DNA of 64,000 bases, taken from NCBI GenBank assembly GCA_013099195.1, contig CP039999.1, positions 434,001 through 498,000 of the forward strand, written 5' to 3'. Below, piece by piece: positions 34,419 to 41,428 of this stretch; positions within the stretch are counted from its first letter, which is position 1; each line of letters starts with the position of its first letter. The notes beneath the pieces were generated by a model, which saw only the letters and a program-made list of their open reading frames with translations, was not told the DNA's origin and did no database searches. The position numbers were made by a program, and so were the translations under genes. This stretch comes from Candidatus Saccharibacteria bacterium oral taxon 488. GTDB taxonomy: Bacteria > Patescibacteriota > Saccharimonadia > Saccharimonadales > Saccharimonadaceae.

Positions 34419-35260
34419 TACCACCAATTATCCTCTCGCGGACGATACTGTGAAAAGTGTGAGAAACAATCAGCTGGTCGCCGCCCGAGCGGTTTTGTCT
34501 GCAGACGCAACCCTCGATCAATCTGCTGAGCGCTCCCGCAGACTGCCGCAAACTCCGGTGACGCCACGTACTCTCGCCATGTCATCCCATCCAGCGGCAC
34601 ATACTGCTCCAGCATATCCAGCGTCGTTTGATGCATGCTGTCTGCTCCCGCGTGACCAGCCTCGCGACGAGACCGGCGCCGCCCGGCCGCCGTCATTTCC
34701 GGCGGCAACGCGCAGCCAGCCCAGTGTAGAACCTGCGCCGCTGCTCTATTGACGAGACCAGAGCCGCCAGAGCAGTGACTAGTCAGTCGCACAAGTGCCG
34801 CGTGACGTTCCGCCTCATCAGTAGTGAGCGGTATGGCCGATGTACGACCAGTTTTAACCGCCATCTCATATGCCAATCGCTTTTGGTCGAGCTCCCCGAA
34901 CAGCTCGTCTAACCACCTGCTGCTATCTTTGATACTACCAACCGGTGGCGGCAGATTATCGACCGCTTCCCTAAGCAGCTCAGACTTACGCTCACTATAT
35001 TCGCGCAATCGGACAGCCTGAGATATCTGCCACAACCCCCCTATCGCCACCGCCGTGCCACCAAAAATTATCGCCTGCTGGCCAACTTCTGGCAAAATAT
35101 TATGCCACGCCTCGCTCGGCAGAGCTATCAGCATACCAGCAACCACACCAATAGTACCGCCGGCCTCACGCTTATCATACTCAGCTACCGGGTCGCTACC
35201 GCCAATGACCTCAGGTGTCAGCGATCTATTAAGCCTCTTATTCCTGTTGTCCGCCATCAT
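34418..35260 (-). CDS. Membrane protein of unknown function upstream of rarA
   Basis: 280 residues, not recognised. Two hydrophobic segments near residues 35-50 (GGTIGVVAGMLIALP) and 60-80 (QAIIFGGTAVAIGGLWQI) form a hairpin; the rest is soluble with basic patches (AAGRRRSRREAG) and several Cys. The start ATG-ATG lies 6 nt after TATAAT, so it is leaderless. The stop overlaps the rarA start, so the two are cotranscribed and coupled. Confidence 0.75.
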   Translation of the reverse strand: MMADNRNKRLNRSLTPEVIGGSDPVAEYDKREAGGTIGVVAGMLIALPSEAWHNILPEVGQQAIIFGGTAVAIGGLWQISQAVRLREYSERKSELLREAVDNLPPPVGSIKDSSRWLDELFGELDQKRLAYEMAVKTGRTSAIPLTTDEAERHAALVRLTSHCSGGSGLVNRAAAQVLHWAGCALPPEMTAAGRRRSRREAGHAGADSMHQTTLDMLEQYVPLDGMTWREYVASPEFAAVCGSAQQIDRGLRLQTKPLGRRPADCFSHFSQYRPREDNWW

Positions 35261-35266
35261 CGCTTT

Positions 35267-35272
35267 ATTATA
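35267..35272 (-). promoter_or_regulatory. -10 element of the orf280-rarA operon, leaderless
   Basis: TATAAT on the minus strand ending 6 nt before the ATG at 35260. Confidence 0.55.
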
Positions 35273-35309
35273 TCACGCCATAAATTCGCCCCGCCAAGGC
35301 GCGATGCGC

Positions 35310-35315
35310 TATACT
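35310..35315 (+). promoter_or_regulatory. ddl -10 element, leaderless
   Basis: TATACT ending 6 nt before the ATG at 35322; no Shine-Dalgarno site. Divergent from the orf280-rarA promoter about 40 bp away. Confidence 0.55.
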
Positions 35316-35321
35316 AGGATA

Positions 35322-36356
35322 ATGGATAGATTACGCGTTCTCCTCATATTTGGCGGCGAGTCATCCGAGCACGAGGTCTCGATCAATTCCGCTACTAATG
35401 TGCTGGCGGCACTGGACGCAGCACGCTACGACATAAACCTATGCTACATCGAGCGTGCTGGTCAGTGGCGGCTCGTCGAGACGATCGAGGCACGCAACCA
35501 ACCAAGCCCACACTTAACACCACAACTCGGCCAGCGGTCGCTGCTCATCGACGGCGTTGACCCGCTGCCGATTGACCTGATAATTCCGGTGCTTCACGGC
35601 AAAAATGGTGAGGACGGTAGCGTACAGGGCCTGGCGCAGCTACTTCATATTCCCTATGTCGGCCCGAGTCTCCTTTCGGCGGCCGTCACCATGGACAAAG
35701 ACATGACCAAGCGGCTGGCGCTCGGCGCTCACGTTCCGGTTGTACCGTGGCGAACGCTAGCGAATGATGCGCCGCGACCGACCTTCGCCGAGATAGCCGA
35801 TGAGCTCGGTACGCCTGTTTTCATCAAGCCATCCCGCGCTGGCTCGTCCGTCGGTGTCAACAAAGTCCACTCGGCCGAAGCATTTACCGCCGCGCTTGAT
35901 GAAGCCTTTCGCCACGACGACACCGTATTGATAGAACAAGCGATCACCGCCCGCGAGATCGAGCTGGCCGTCCTCGGCCGCGGTACGTCCGCCCGCGTCA
36001 GCATTCCCGGCGAGATCCTTCCTGGCGAAGAATTTTATAGCTACGACGATAAGTACAGCGCCTCCAGCACTTCGCGCGTCGTTATCCCCGCGGAGGTTGA
36101 CGAGTCGGTGGCGACAGAACTACAGCGCCTTGCACTGGCCGCCTACCGCGCGACTGGTGGACACGGCATGGCGCGAGTTGACTTTTTCCTTGACCCAACG
36201 GGCCAGATTTTTCTCAACGAAATTAACAGCATCCCCGGCTTCACCAACATCAGTATGTATCCGAAGCTCTGGGAAGCTTCGGGCCTCAGCCCACAGGCGC
36301 TGGTTGATGAGCTGATCAAGGAGGCGCTTGCCAGCCATTCTATATGTGGCGTATAA
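35322..36356 (+). CDS. ddl: D-alanine--D-alanine ligase
   Basis: ATP-grasp enzyme making the D-Ala-D-Ala dipeptide of peptidoglycan precursors. 344 residues from MDRLRVLLIFGGESSEHEVS. Visible: GGESSEHEVSINSA, PVLHGKNGEDGSVQG (family HGxxGEDGxxQ), KPSRAGSSVGV, FYSYDDKYS, and EINSIPGFTNISMYPKLW with metal ligands and substrate loop. A longer open frame upstream is ignored because the promoter lies inside it. It indicates peptidoglycan synthesis, in line with the PBP at 52139. Confidence 0.96.
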   Translation: MDRLRVLLIFGGESSEHEVSINSATNVLAALDAARYDINLCYIERAGQWRLVETIEARNQPSPHLTPQLGQRSLLIDGVDPLPIDLIIPVLHGKNGEDGSVQGLAQLLHIPYVGPSLLSAAVTMDKDMTKRLALGAHVPVVPWRTLANDAPRPTFAEIADELGTPVFIKPSRAGSSVGVNKVHSAEAFTAALDEAFRHDDTVLIEQAITAREIELAVLGRGTSARVSIPGEILPGEEFYSYDDKYSASSTSRVVIPAEVDESVATELQRLALAAYRATGGHGMARVDFFLDPTGQIFLNEINSIPGFTNISMYPKLWEASGLSPQALVDELIKEALASHSICGV

Positions 36357-36357
36357 T
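36328..36357 (+). promoter_or_regulatory. Slipin gene promoter inside the end of ddl
   Basis: TTGCCA, 18 bp, TATAAT; the -10 contains the ddl stop codon. Confidence 0.55.
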
Positions 36358-36380
36358 CTCCTTATAAACAGGAGGTCCAT

Positions 36381-37124
36381 ATGGAAATAGTAGCAGTAAT
36401 TTTAGTCATCGTACTGATGTTTGTGCTGAGCGGCATAAAAGTGGTCAATCAATACCAGCGCGGCGTAGTGCTGACGCTCGGTAAATTTACTGGCGTACGC
36501 GAACCGGGTTTAAGGGTGGTAGTGCCGATTTTTCAGACGATGATGATGGTCGATGTGCGTTCCACGCCAATTGATGTGCCGAAACAAGAAGTCATCACCA
36601 AAGACAACGTCACTGTCGGCGTTGACGCGGTGGTCTATTTCCGAGTGATTAACGCGCCAAAGGCGGTGCTGGAGACGACCAATTATATTTATGCCACCAG
36701 CCAATTTGCCCAAGCTGCCCTGCGCGACGTCACCGGTAATGTCGATATGGACGACCTGCTCGCCAAGCGCGAGGAGATTTCGCAGCAGATCAAGGAAATT
36801 GTTGATGCCGAGACCGACAAATGGGGTATCGACGTTGAGAATGTCAAGATTCAGAATATCGAACTCCCGGGTGATATGAAGCGGGCCATGGCCAAGCAAG
36901 CCGAAGCCGAGCGCGAGCGCCGCGCCAACATCATCAACGCCGACGGCGAAAAAGCTGCCGCTGAAACGCTGGCGCAAGCCGCCGAGATCTTGGCAAAAAC
37001 CCAAGGTGCGATTAACCTGCGTACGCTAAATACACTGGAGCGTATCTCCACCGAACCGTCACAAAAGACGATGATGCTCTTCCCAATTGAACTGATTGAC
37101 GCGATCCGCGGCGGTAAGAAATAG
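36381..37124 (+). CDS. Slipin / stomatin-like SPFH (band 7) protein
   Basis: 247 residues. One N-terminal membrane hairpin (MEIVAVILVIVLMFVLSGIKVV), then the SPFH domain (NQYQRGVVLTLGKFTGVREPGLRVVVPIFQ, DVPKQEVITKDNVTVGVDAVVYFRV), and a C-terminal Glu/Ala-rich coiled coil (KQAEAERERRANIINADGEKAAAETLAQAAEIL). Such proteins form membrane scaffolds and often pair with NfeD proteases, but none is adjacent. Strong AGGAGG site. Confidence 0.92.
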   Translation: MEIVAVILVIVLMFVLSGIKVVNQYQRGVVLTLGKFTGVREPGLRVVVPIFQTMMMVDVRSTPIDVPKQEVITKDNVTVGVDAVVYFRVINAPKAVLETTNYIYATSQFAQAALRDVTGNVDMDDLLAKREEISQQIKEIVDAETDKWGIDVENVKIQNIELPGDMKRAMAKQAEAERERRANIINADGEKAAAETLAQAAEILAKTQGAINLRTLNTLERISTEPSQKTMMLFPIELIDAIRGGKK

Positions 37125-37148
37125 CACGCCTCGCACGGTTGATTGCAC

Positions 37149-37994
37149 ATGATGGAGCTGCTTCAAACATCCCGCGGTACGATCGAATATCGACATGACA
37201 TGCACGGCTCGTTAACGGTTCTCATTTTGAACGGCGGTCACACGACTGCCGCCATGCGTACGGGTGAGGATTACTTCGTTAGTCGCGGCTATTCAATCCT
37301 CAGCGTCAGCCGACCCGGCTATGGTGGGACAGATACGGCGCTTAGCGAAACCTATGGCGAGTTCGAACAGGCGACAAACGAGTTGCTAGAGCAGCTCGAG
37401 ATTGAGCGTGTCATCCTGGTCGGCATATCGGCTGGCGGCAGAGCGGCGATGCGGTTCGCCGAGCTTCACCCCGACAGCGTTGATAAACTCGTCCTGATGA
37501 GCGCGGTGAGTTTCAAGAAATGGCCTAGTCAAAGTACTCGTATGGCAGCCCGTATCGCGTTTAATCCTGTGCTCGAACATGTAACGTGGGCAGTGATGCG
37601 CTGGCTGCTCCGCAGATGGTCGCGACGAAAAATAGTCAGTTATTTGTTTCAACAACTCACGACATTGGACGCGCGTGACGTGCTTGCTAGCTACCCGCCG
37701 TCGTCTATCGATGCAATCGCATCGATGTTTATGCAATTTCGCTCTGGCAGTGGGTTCATGAATGACATTAGTCGGCGTTTAATGAAGGGTAATCCCGAAA
37801 CTATCACACAACCGACGCTTATACTGCATAGTAAGTATGATGGTTCGGTTCCGCTCGACCATCCGCTTCACACCGCGAAGCAGATCAAGCACGCCGTGCT
37901 TTCCATCAATAATACCGAATCGCACGTGATGTGGCTGAGTCCTAGGTGGATGGAAGTCGAAAATACGCTCGATGAGTTTCTCGCTTCAAAGTGA
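37149..37994 (+). CDS. Alpha/beta hydrolase
   Basis: 281 residues. Oxyanion region ILNGGHTT, the nucleophile elbow VGISAGGRAAM with Ser near residue 94, acid in SKYDGSVPLDHP and the catalytic His in NTESHVMWLSP. A helical cap sits between 150 and 205. The substrate is unknown. It starts 24 nt after the slipin gene without a clear Shine-Dalgarno site, so is probably cotranscribed. ATG 37152 is an equally possible start. Confidence 0.85.
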   Translation: MMELLQTSRGTIEYRHDMHGSLTVLILNGGHTTAAMRTGEDYFVSRGYSILSVSRPGYGGTDTALSETYGEFEQATNELLEQLEIERVILVGISAGGRAAMRFAELHPDSVDKLVLMSAVSFKKWPSQSTRMAARIAFNPVLEHVTWAVMRWLLRRWSRRKIVSYLFQQLTTLDARDVLASYPPSSIDAIASMFMQFRSGSGFMNDISRRLMKGNPETITQPTLILHSKYDGSVPLDHPLHTAKQIKHAVLSINNTESHVMWLSPRWMEVENTLDEFLASK

Positions 37995-37997
37995 TAA

Positions 37998-38153
37998 GGG
38001 CGCCGCTTAAATCATTATTCTGCCAAGTTCAGTGATTGCCTGGCTTCTTCGTTGCACGAGGCGGTCGCGACATTTCGGGGGCTGGTCGAGCAACGAAAGG
38101 ATACACTAGGCATACAGCTGCGGACACCTGTTGAGATGTTGCAGAGGTGGTGA
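37998..38153 (+). pseudogene. Possible remnant of a transposase or other lost gene
   Basis: An open frame without a start codon. It reads LNHYSAKFSDCLASSLHEAV, then TFRGLVEQRKDTLGIQLRTP, ending VEMLQRW and TGA. The pattern of a helical stretch followed by L-x-TPxEML-x-RW resembles the C-terminal end of DDE-type transposases, but the match is by eye only. It lies between the alpha/beta hydrolase and a DUF4342 gene, at the start of the accessory stretch. Confidence 0.25.
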
Positions 38154-38220
38154 GGTGGTACGATAGATATACACGATCAGCAGACTATGTATTCAAAGTG
38201 GCTATCGCTACTTGAAAATA

Positions 38221-38484
38221 ATGGCTTGGCAGTGTCATATATTACAAAACTATACCGAAGAATTTAGTGTCAACAGCGATCAAGTTGTCAAGAAGGTCAA
38301 ACAACTCATCAAAGAAGGTAACGTCCGCCGCGTCATCATCAAAAACGAAAAGGGCGAAAGTATCATGGAATTCCCGGTCACTGCGGGAGTGGTCGGTGTC
38401 TTACTGCTACCGACGCTCGCAGCACTCGGCGCAGCAGTGGCATTGATGGCGCAGTGCACGATCGCGGTAGAGCGACGGAATTAG
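38221..38484 (+). CDS. DUF4342 protein
   Basis: 87 residues from MAWQCHILQNYTEEF. It matches DUF4342: EEFSVNSDQVVKKVKQLIKEGNVRRVIIKNEKGESIMEFPVTAGVVGVLLLPTLAAL in pieces, with a C-terminal hydrophobic segment (residues about 58-80) and a polar end. Usually a small UBA-like helical part plus a membrane-facing segment; the function is unknown. A TTG three codons upstream is also possible. Confidence 0.75.
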   Translation: MAWQCHILQNYTEEFSVNSDQVVKKVKQLIKEGNVRRVIIKNEKGESIMEFPVTAGVVGVLLLPTLAALGAAVALMAQCTIAVERRN

Positions 38485-38588
38485 AACATGGCTGATTCAT
38501 AAATAACAGATATAAATCAGCCTATCGTAGCCTAGAAGAGACTGGCGAAACAAGGTATTGTTGCTCATGTCTTTATGAAGCATCCAAT

Positions 38589-38750
38589 ATGTTGGAACAT
38601 CTTAACCCTATAAATAAATATAAGAATAAAATCGAAAATAGAAAAGATGAGCTAAGCCAAACTATTCTAAATATGAGAAATCATATACGGCACGACATAT
38701 GTGACAATATATTTGATTTTGCTTACCTGCCTCTTGATAATACCCCCTAG
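38589..38750 (+). CDS. Doubtful small AT-rich open frame
   Basis: 53 codons from ATG 38589. The frame is open further upstream (from about 38509) without a start codon and includes YCCSCLYE there. It ends inside the csoR operator, so it overlaps that promoter. Lys/Asn-rich, unlike the flanking genes. It may be the end of a degraded gene or chance. Confidence 0.2.
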   Translation: MLEHLNPINKYKNKIENRKDELSQTILNMRNHIRHDICDNIFDFAYLPLDNTP

Positions 38751-38762
38751 GGGTATTATACT
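38734..38762 (+). promoter_or_regulatory. csoR promoter with operator in the spacer
   Basis: TTGATA, 17 bp, TATACT. The inverted repeat AATACCCC-CTA-GGGGTATT (38739-38757) fills the spacer exactly and resembles CsoR-family operators with C4-5/G4-5 tracts. The -10 ends 7 nt before the csoR ATG, so the mRNA is leaderless. The expected mode is autorepression relieved by metal. Confidence 0.75.
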
Positions 38763-38769
38763 CATATAT

Positions 38770-39057
38770 ATGATAGCGACAATCAAGCGGCGAGCCCTGC
38801 ACCGCAGCAAAATTATCCAAGGGCAAATGAAAGCACTCGAGCAACAAATTGCCGAAGATGTCTACTGTATGGACATCCTCACCCAGAGCTTAGCGCTACA
38901 GCGATCGCTCGCCTCACTCAATAAGCTGATCCTCGAGAACCACCTACGTACACATGTCGTCGACCGACTCAGCTCAGGGGATCAGACCAGCCAAGCACGC
39001 GTGCTAAACGAACTCCTCCACCTCTACGAACTACATAATATACGGAGTAAATCATGA
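38770..39057 (+). CDS. csoR: CsoR/RcnR-family metal-responsive repressor
   Basis: 95 residues, all-helical DUF156 repressor. Conserved basic helix RRALHRSKIIQGQMKALEQQIAED, then YCMDILTQSLALQ with Cys33 and ENHLRTHVV with His58 and His62. CsoR copper sensors have Cys-His-Cys at these places; here the third ligand is His, as in RcnR nickel/cobalt sensors. So the metal is uncertain. It overlaps the DUF4396 gene by ATGA and sits behind its own operator. Confidence 0.88.
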   Translation: MIATIKRRALHRSKIIQGQMKALEQQIAEDVYCMDILTQSLALQRSLASLNKLILENHLRTHVVDRLSSGDQTSQARVLNELLHLYELHNIRSKS

Positions 39058-39545
39058 CCCACCAATCCACTCAACACCCCTCACATCATCATAATTCCTC
39101 TCGCCGTATGGCAGTCAGCGCGACCCTACATTGCCTGTTTGGCTGCGCCATTGGCGAGCTGATCGGTGTGACAATCGGCACACACGCTGGGTTGACAGCC
39201 CACACTACTGTCCTATTAGCAAGCATTTTGTCGTTTGTGTCAGGCTACAGTGTGTCCACTATACCTCTACTGCGAGCGCGATTATCATTTCGGCGCGCGC
39301 TCAAGCTCGTCTTTGCAGCCGACACATTATCAATCCTGACCATGACAATTACCGACAACCTCATTATGCTAATAATCCCCGGCGCGATGAACAAAGACCT
39401 TACCCACCCGATTTATTGGCTCAGCCGGATCGCCTGCTTTAGTGCCGCCTTCATCGTGGCTTTTCCGGTCAATCGCTATCTGCTACGGCACGGGAAAGGC
39501 CACGCACTGACTCATCAGTATCATCACAAGAATCATTCCTCGTAG
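39054..39545 (+). CDS. DUF4396 membrane protein with His-rich ends
   Basis: 163 residues. Four hydrophobic segments, with HCLFGCAIGELIGVTIGT, a FVSGYSVSTIPLLRARL strand, DTLSILTMTITDNLIMLIIPGAM and FPVNRYLLRHGKGHALTH, which match the DUF4396 family. The N-terminus (HQSTQHPSHHHNSS) and C-terminus (HQYHHKNHSS) are histidine-rich and could bind metal. It is cotranscribed with csoR, which suggests a role in transport or handling of the metal the regulator senses. Confidence 0.8.
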   Translation: MTHQSTQHPSHHHNSSRRMAVSATLHCLFGCAIGELIGVTIGTHAGLTAHTTVLLASILSFVSGYSVSTIPLLRARLSFRRALKLVFAADTLSILTMTITDNLIMLIIPGAMNKDLTHPIYWLSRIACFSAAFIVAFPVNRYLLRHGKGHALTHQYHHKNHSS

Positions 39546-39629
39546 TCGTCGTGCAGGGTCCGCCCTCCACGATCATTCTCAGCCACCACCGGCTATTCGC
39601 ATACTCACTGTCCAGGCGTCGACTAGTTA

Positions 39630-39659
39630 AATAAAAATATCAGCCGCTCGCCAGCTGAT
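39630..39659 (-). terminator. Intrinsic terminator of tRNA-Gly(CCC)
   Basis: ATCAGC pairs with GCTGAT around a 9-nt loop, followed by ATTTTTATTT on the minus strand. Confidence 0.65.
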
Positions 39660-39714
39660 TGCTACCTGTACTGCTTACTTCAATTACTAAAATTCATGAC
39701 GAAAATCTATGGTA

Positions 39715-39789
39715 TGGTGCGGATGGGGAGAGTCGAACTCCCGTCTCAACCTTGGGAAGGTCACATAATAGCCGTTATACGACACCCGC
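39715..39789 (-). tRNA. tRNA-Gly (CCC)
   Basis: 75 nt with encoded CCA. Acceptor GCGGGTG/CATCCGC (one G-T pair); D loop contains GG; anticodon loop TTCCCAA gives CCC; T loop TTCGACT with normal C56. Confidence 0.9.
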
Positions 39790-39798
39790 GACGAGAAT

Positions 39799-39804
39799 AT
39801 TATA
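39799..39804 (-). promoter_or_regulatory. tRNA-Gly(CCC) -10 element
   Basis: TATAAT on the minus strand about 9 nt before the mature tRNA; weak -35. Confidence 0.5.
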
Positions 39805-39865
39805 CCTGATTCTCCGCCAAACTACTAGAGTATTGCAGCATTTTCTTGACGCTTACGCTAAAAGT

Positions 39866-39893
39866 TTGACATATAATTTTAGTGCGCTATAAT
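39866..39893 (+). promoter_or_regulatory. GH16 gene promoter, leaderless
   Basis: TTGACA, 16 bp, TATAAT. The -10 ends 6 nt before the ATG at 39900. Confidence 0.75.
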
Positions 39894-39899
39894 AGATAC

Positions 39900-41078
39900 A
39901 TGACGAAGCGAAAACTGGTTACAACTAGCATAGCAACCCTTATCGTCATCGGCGGATTGTCGCTTGGCGCACTGCACTTCTTGTCGCAGGTGAATAATTC
40001 CCCGCCCCAAGCAACAAAATATGCTGATCGAACTACATCGCCAGCCGACTCACCAAGTACTGACAATCACTCCCTCGCCGACACCAATTCTACAAGCGAT
40101 AATCAGCAACCAAGCAAATCTAACCAAAATACCGACAACAAACCGACACCAGCCGGACACAATTGGGTGACGCAGACCATGCGTCACAATCACGACCAAG
40201 CCCAAGCAGCAAAACAGCAACCTGAACGCCAGCGTGGCTCTCAGGGCTCGACTCAGCGAGCCAATCAGTCACCACGCAACAACTCATCAAACAATAACTC
40301 AGGCAATAAAAATTCTGGCTCTCCGAGCCAACCACAACCGGTCAAGTCTGATGACTCAGCAAACCATGCAAACCACGACCAGAATCAGGCAGCAATTGAC
40401 GGCTGGCAGATTGATTACTTTGAAGGCTTTGATTCGTCGATCAAGCAAACTAAGTGGGTACAGTACGGCTGGGGTGATCCGGCGGTTGGCCACGGCTGCA
40501 TGGGCGTGATGTCGCAGCGTAATTCGTTTACTCAAGACGGTAAATTGGTCATTCGTACTCAGTACGAGAACGGCCAGTGGAGCACTGGCGGCGCCGGCTC
40601 GGGCGATGTATTTACCGCTTCGCGTGGTCGCTGGGAAATTCGCGCCAAATTCCCGAAAGCCAAAGGTGTTGGTTATGCATTCCTTCTCTGGCCAAAGGAC
40701 GAGGGCTGGCCACCAGAAGTTGACTTTGCCGAAGGACGCGTCAATGGTCCTCGCATTGAGGCAACGTACCACTGGGATCCGGATAACAAGCAAAAGCAAG
40801 CATTCCTTGATAATCACGACATGCATGGCTGGCACACCTACGGTGTTATCGTTGAGAAAGATTATATGATTTTCACCTTGGATGGCAAAGAATGGGGCCG
40901 CATTAATCACCCAGATGTGACCGACAAACAGATGTTCCTCGGTGTGCAGGCTGGAGCAATGGATCCAAACGGCATTAATAAACATACCGAAACCGTTGAT
41001 GGTAGCGTGCCTAATCCACTCACGCCAGCAGTAGCTGATATCGAAGTTGATTATGTAGCACACTATGTGCGGAAATAG
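39900..41078 (+). CDS. Secreted or membrane-anchored GH16 glycoside hydrolase
   Basis: 392 residues. Signal anchor at about 8-28 (LVTTSIATLIVIGGLSLGAL), a long Ser/Asn/Gln/Thr-rich low-complexity linker (about 30-165), then a GH16 jelly roll. The catalytic motif is EVDFAE near residue 272, matching E-x-D-x-x-E; upstream SRGRWEIRAKFPKAKGVGYAFLLWP is the typical family strand. GH16 enzymes cut beta-1,3(4)-glucans, agar or similar; the exact substrate cannot be told. The linker would hold the enzyme away from the cell surface, fitting use on a host or environmental glucan. Confidence 0.88.
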   Translation: MTKRKLVTTSIATLIVIGGLSLGALHFLSQVNNSPPQATKYADRTTSPADSPSTDNHSLADTNSTSDNQQPSKSNQNTDNKPTPAGHNWVTQTMRHNHDQAQAAKQQPERQRGSQGSTQRANQSPRNNSSNNNSGNKNSGSPSQPQPVKSDDSANHANHDQNQAAIDGWQIDYFEGFDSSIKQTKWVQYGWGDPAVGHGCMGVMSQRNSFTQDGKLVIRTQYENGQWSTGGAGSGDVFTASRGRWEIRAKFPKAKGVGYAFLLWPKDEGWPPEVDFAEGRVNGPRIEATYHWDPDNKQKQAFLDNHDMHGWHTYGVIVEKDYMIFTLDGKEWGRINHPDVTDKQMFLGVQAGAMDPNGINKHTETVDGSVPNPLTPAVADIEVDYVAHYVRK

Positions 41079-41082
41079 CGAC

Positions 41083-41111
41083 TTGCCAGATAACGGTAAC
41101 TTTAGTACAAT
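41083..41111 (+). promoter_or_regulatory. tRNA-Phe promoter
   Basis: TTGCCA, 17 bp, TACAAT, about 16 nt before the tRNA. Confidence 0.65.
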
Positions 41112-41127
41112 GAAATAGCAAGTTTGT

Positions 41128-41203
41128 GGCTCTTTAGCTCAGTTGGTAGAGCAGAGGCCTGAAGAGCCTTGTGTCCCCAGTTCGAGTCTGGGAGGAGCCA
41201 CCA
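41128..41203 (+). tRNA. tRNA-Phe (GAA)
   Basis: 76 nt with encoded CCA. Acceptor GGCTCTT/AGGAGCC; D loop AGTTGGTA; anticodon loop CTGAAGA gives GAA; T loop TTCGAGT. Used here as the normal reference for the neighbouring unusual tRNA-Gly. Confidence 0.95.
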
Positions 41204-41207
41204 AACA

Positions 41208-41236
41208 TTGCATTTTATTCGCGGCTTTGTTACAAT
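41208..41236 (+). promoter_or_regulatory. tRNA-Gly(GCC) promoter
   Basis: TTGCAT, 17 bp, TACAAT, 16 nt before the tRNA. Confidence 0.6.
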
Positions 41237-41252
41237 AAATCGTGAACTGCAT

Positions 41253-41328
41253 GCGGGTATAGCTCAGTTGTTAGAGCGCTTCCTTGCCATGGAAGAGGCC
41301 AGGAGTTAGAGTCTCCTTACCCGCACCA
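41253..41328 (+). tRNA. tRNA-Gly (GCC) with U19 and A56
   Basis: 76 nt with encoded CCA. Acceptor GCGGGTA/TACCCGC; anticodon stem CTTCC/GGAAG around TTGCCAT gives GCC. The D loop reads AGTTGTTA, so position 19 is U instead of G; the T loop reads TTAGAGT, so position 56 is A instead of C. These two bases form the tertiary elbow pair, so the near-universal G19-C56 has become U19-A56. All other tRNAs in the window are normal at both sites. Confidence 0.92.
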
Positions 41329-41331
41329 TAT

Positions 41332-41361
41332 AAGACTTTTCAGCGCCTGGAGGGTCTTTTT
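41332..41361 (+). terminator. Intrinsic terminator of tRNA-Gly(GCC)
   Basis: A 12-bp stem with G-U pairs: AAGACTTTTCAG pairs with CTGGAGGGTCTT around loop CGC, followed by a T run. Confidence 0.75.
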
Positions 41362-41428
41362 GATTTTCCTGGATATAACCCTTATTTGTTCTTAATTAAT
41401 TATAGTATGCGATTAGCCGTAATAGTAT

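Noticed and set aside
35055-35321. N-terminal extension of Ddl to an upstream ATG
   Set aside because: It would cross the promoter and the start of the divergent gene; Ddl homology begins at 35322.
38734-38769. csoR extended N-terminally from 38701
   Set aside because: The added residues are hydrophobic and cover the promoter and operator; the family starts near 38770.
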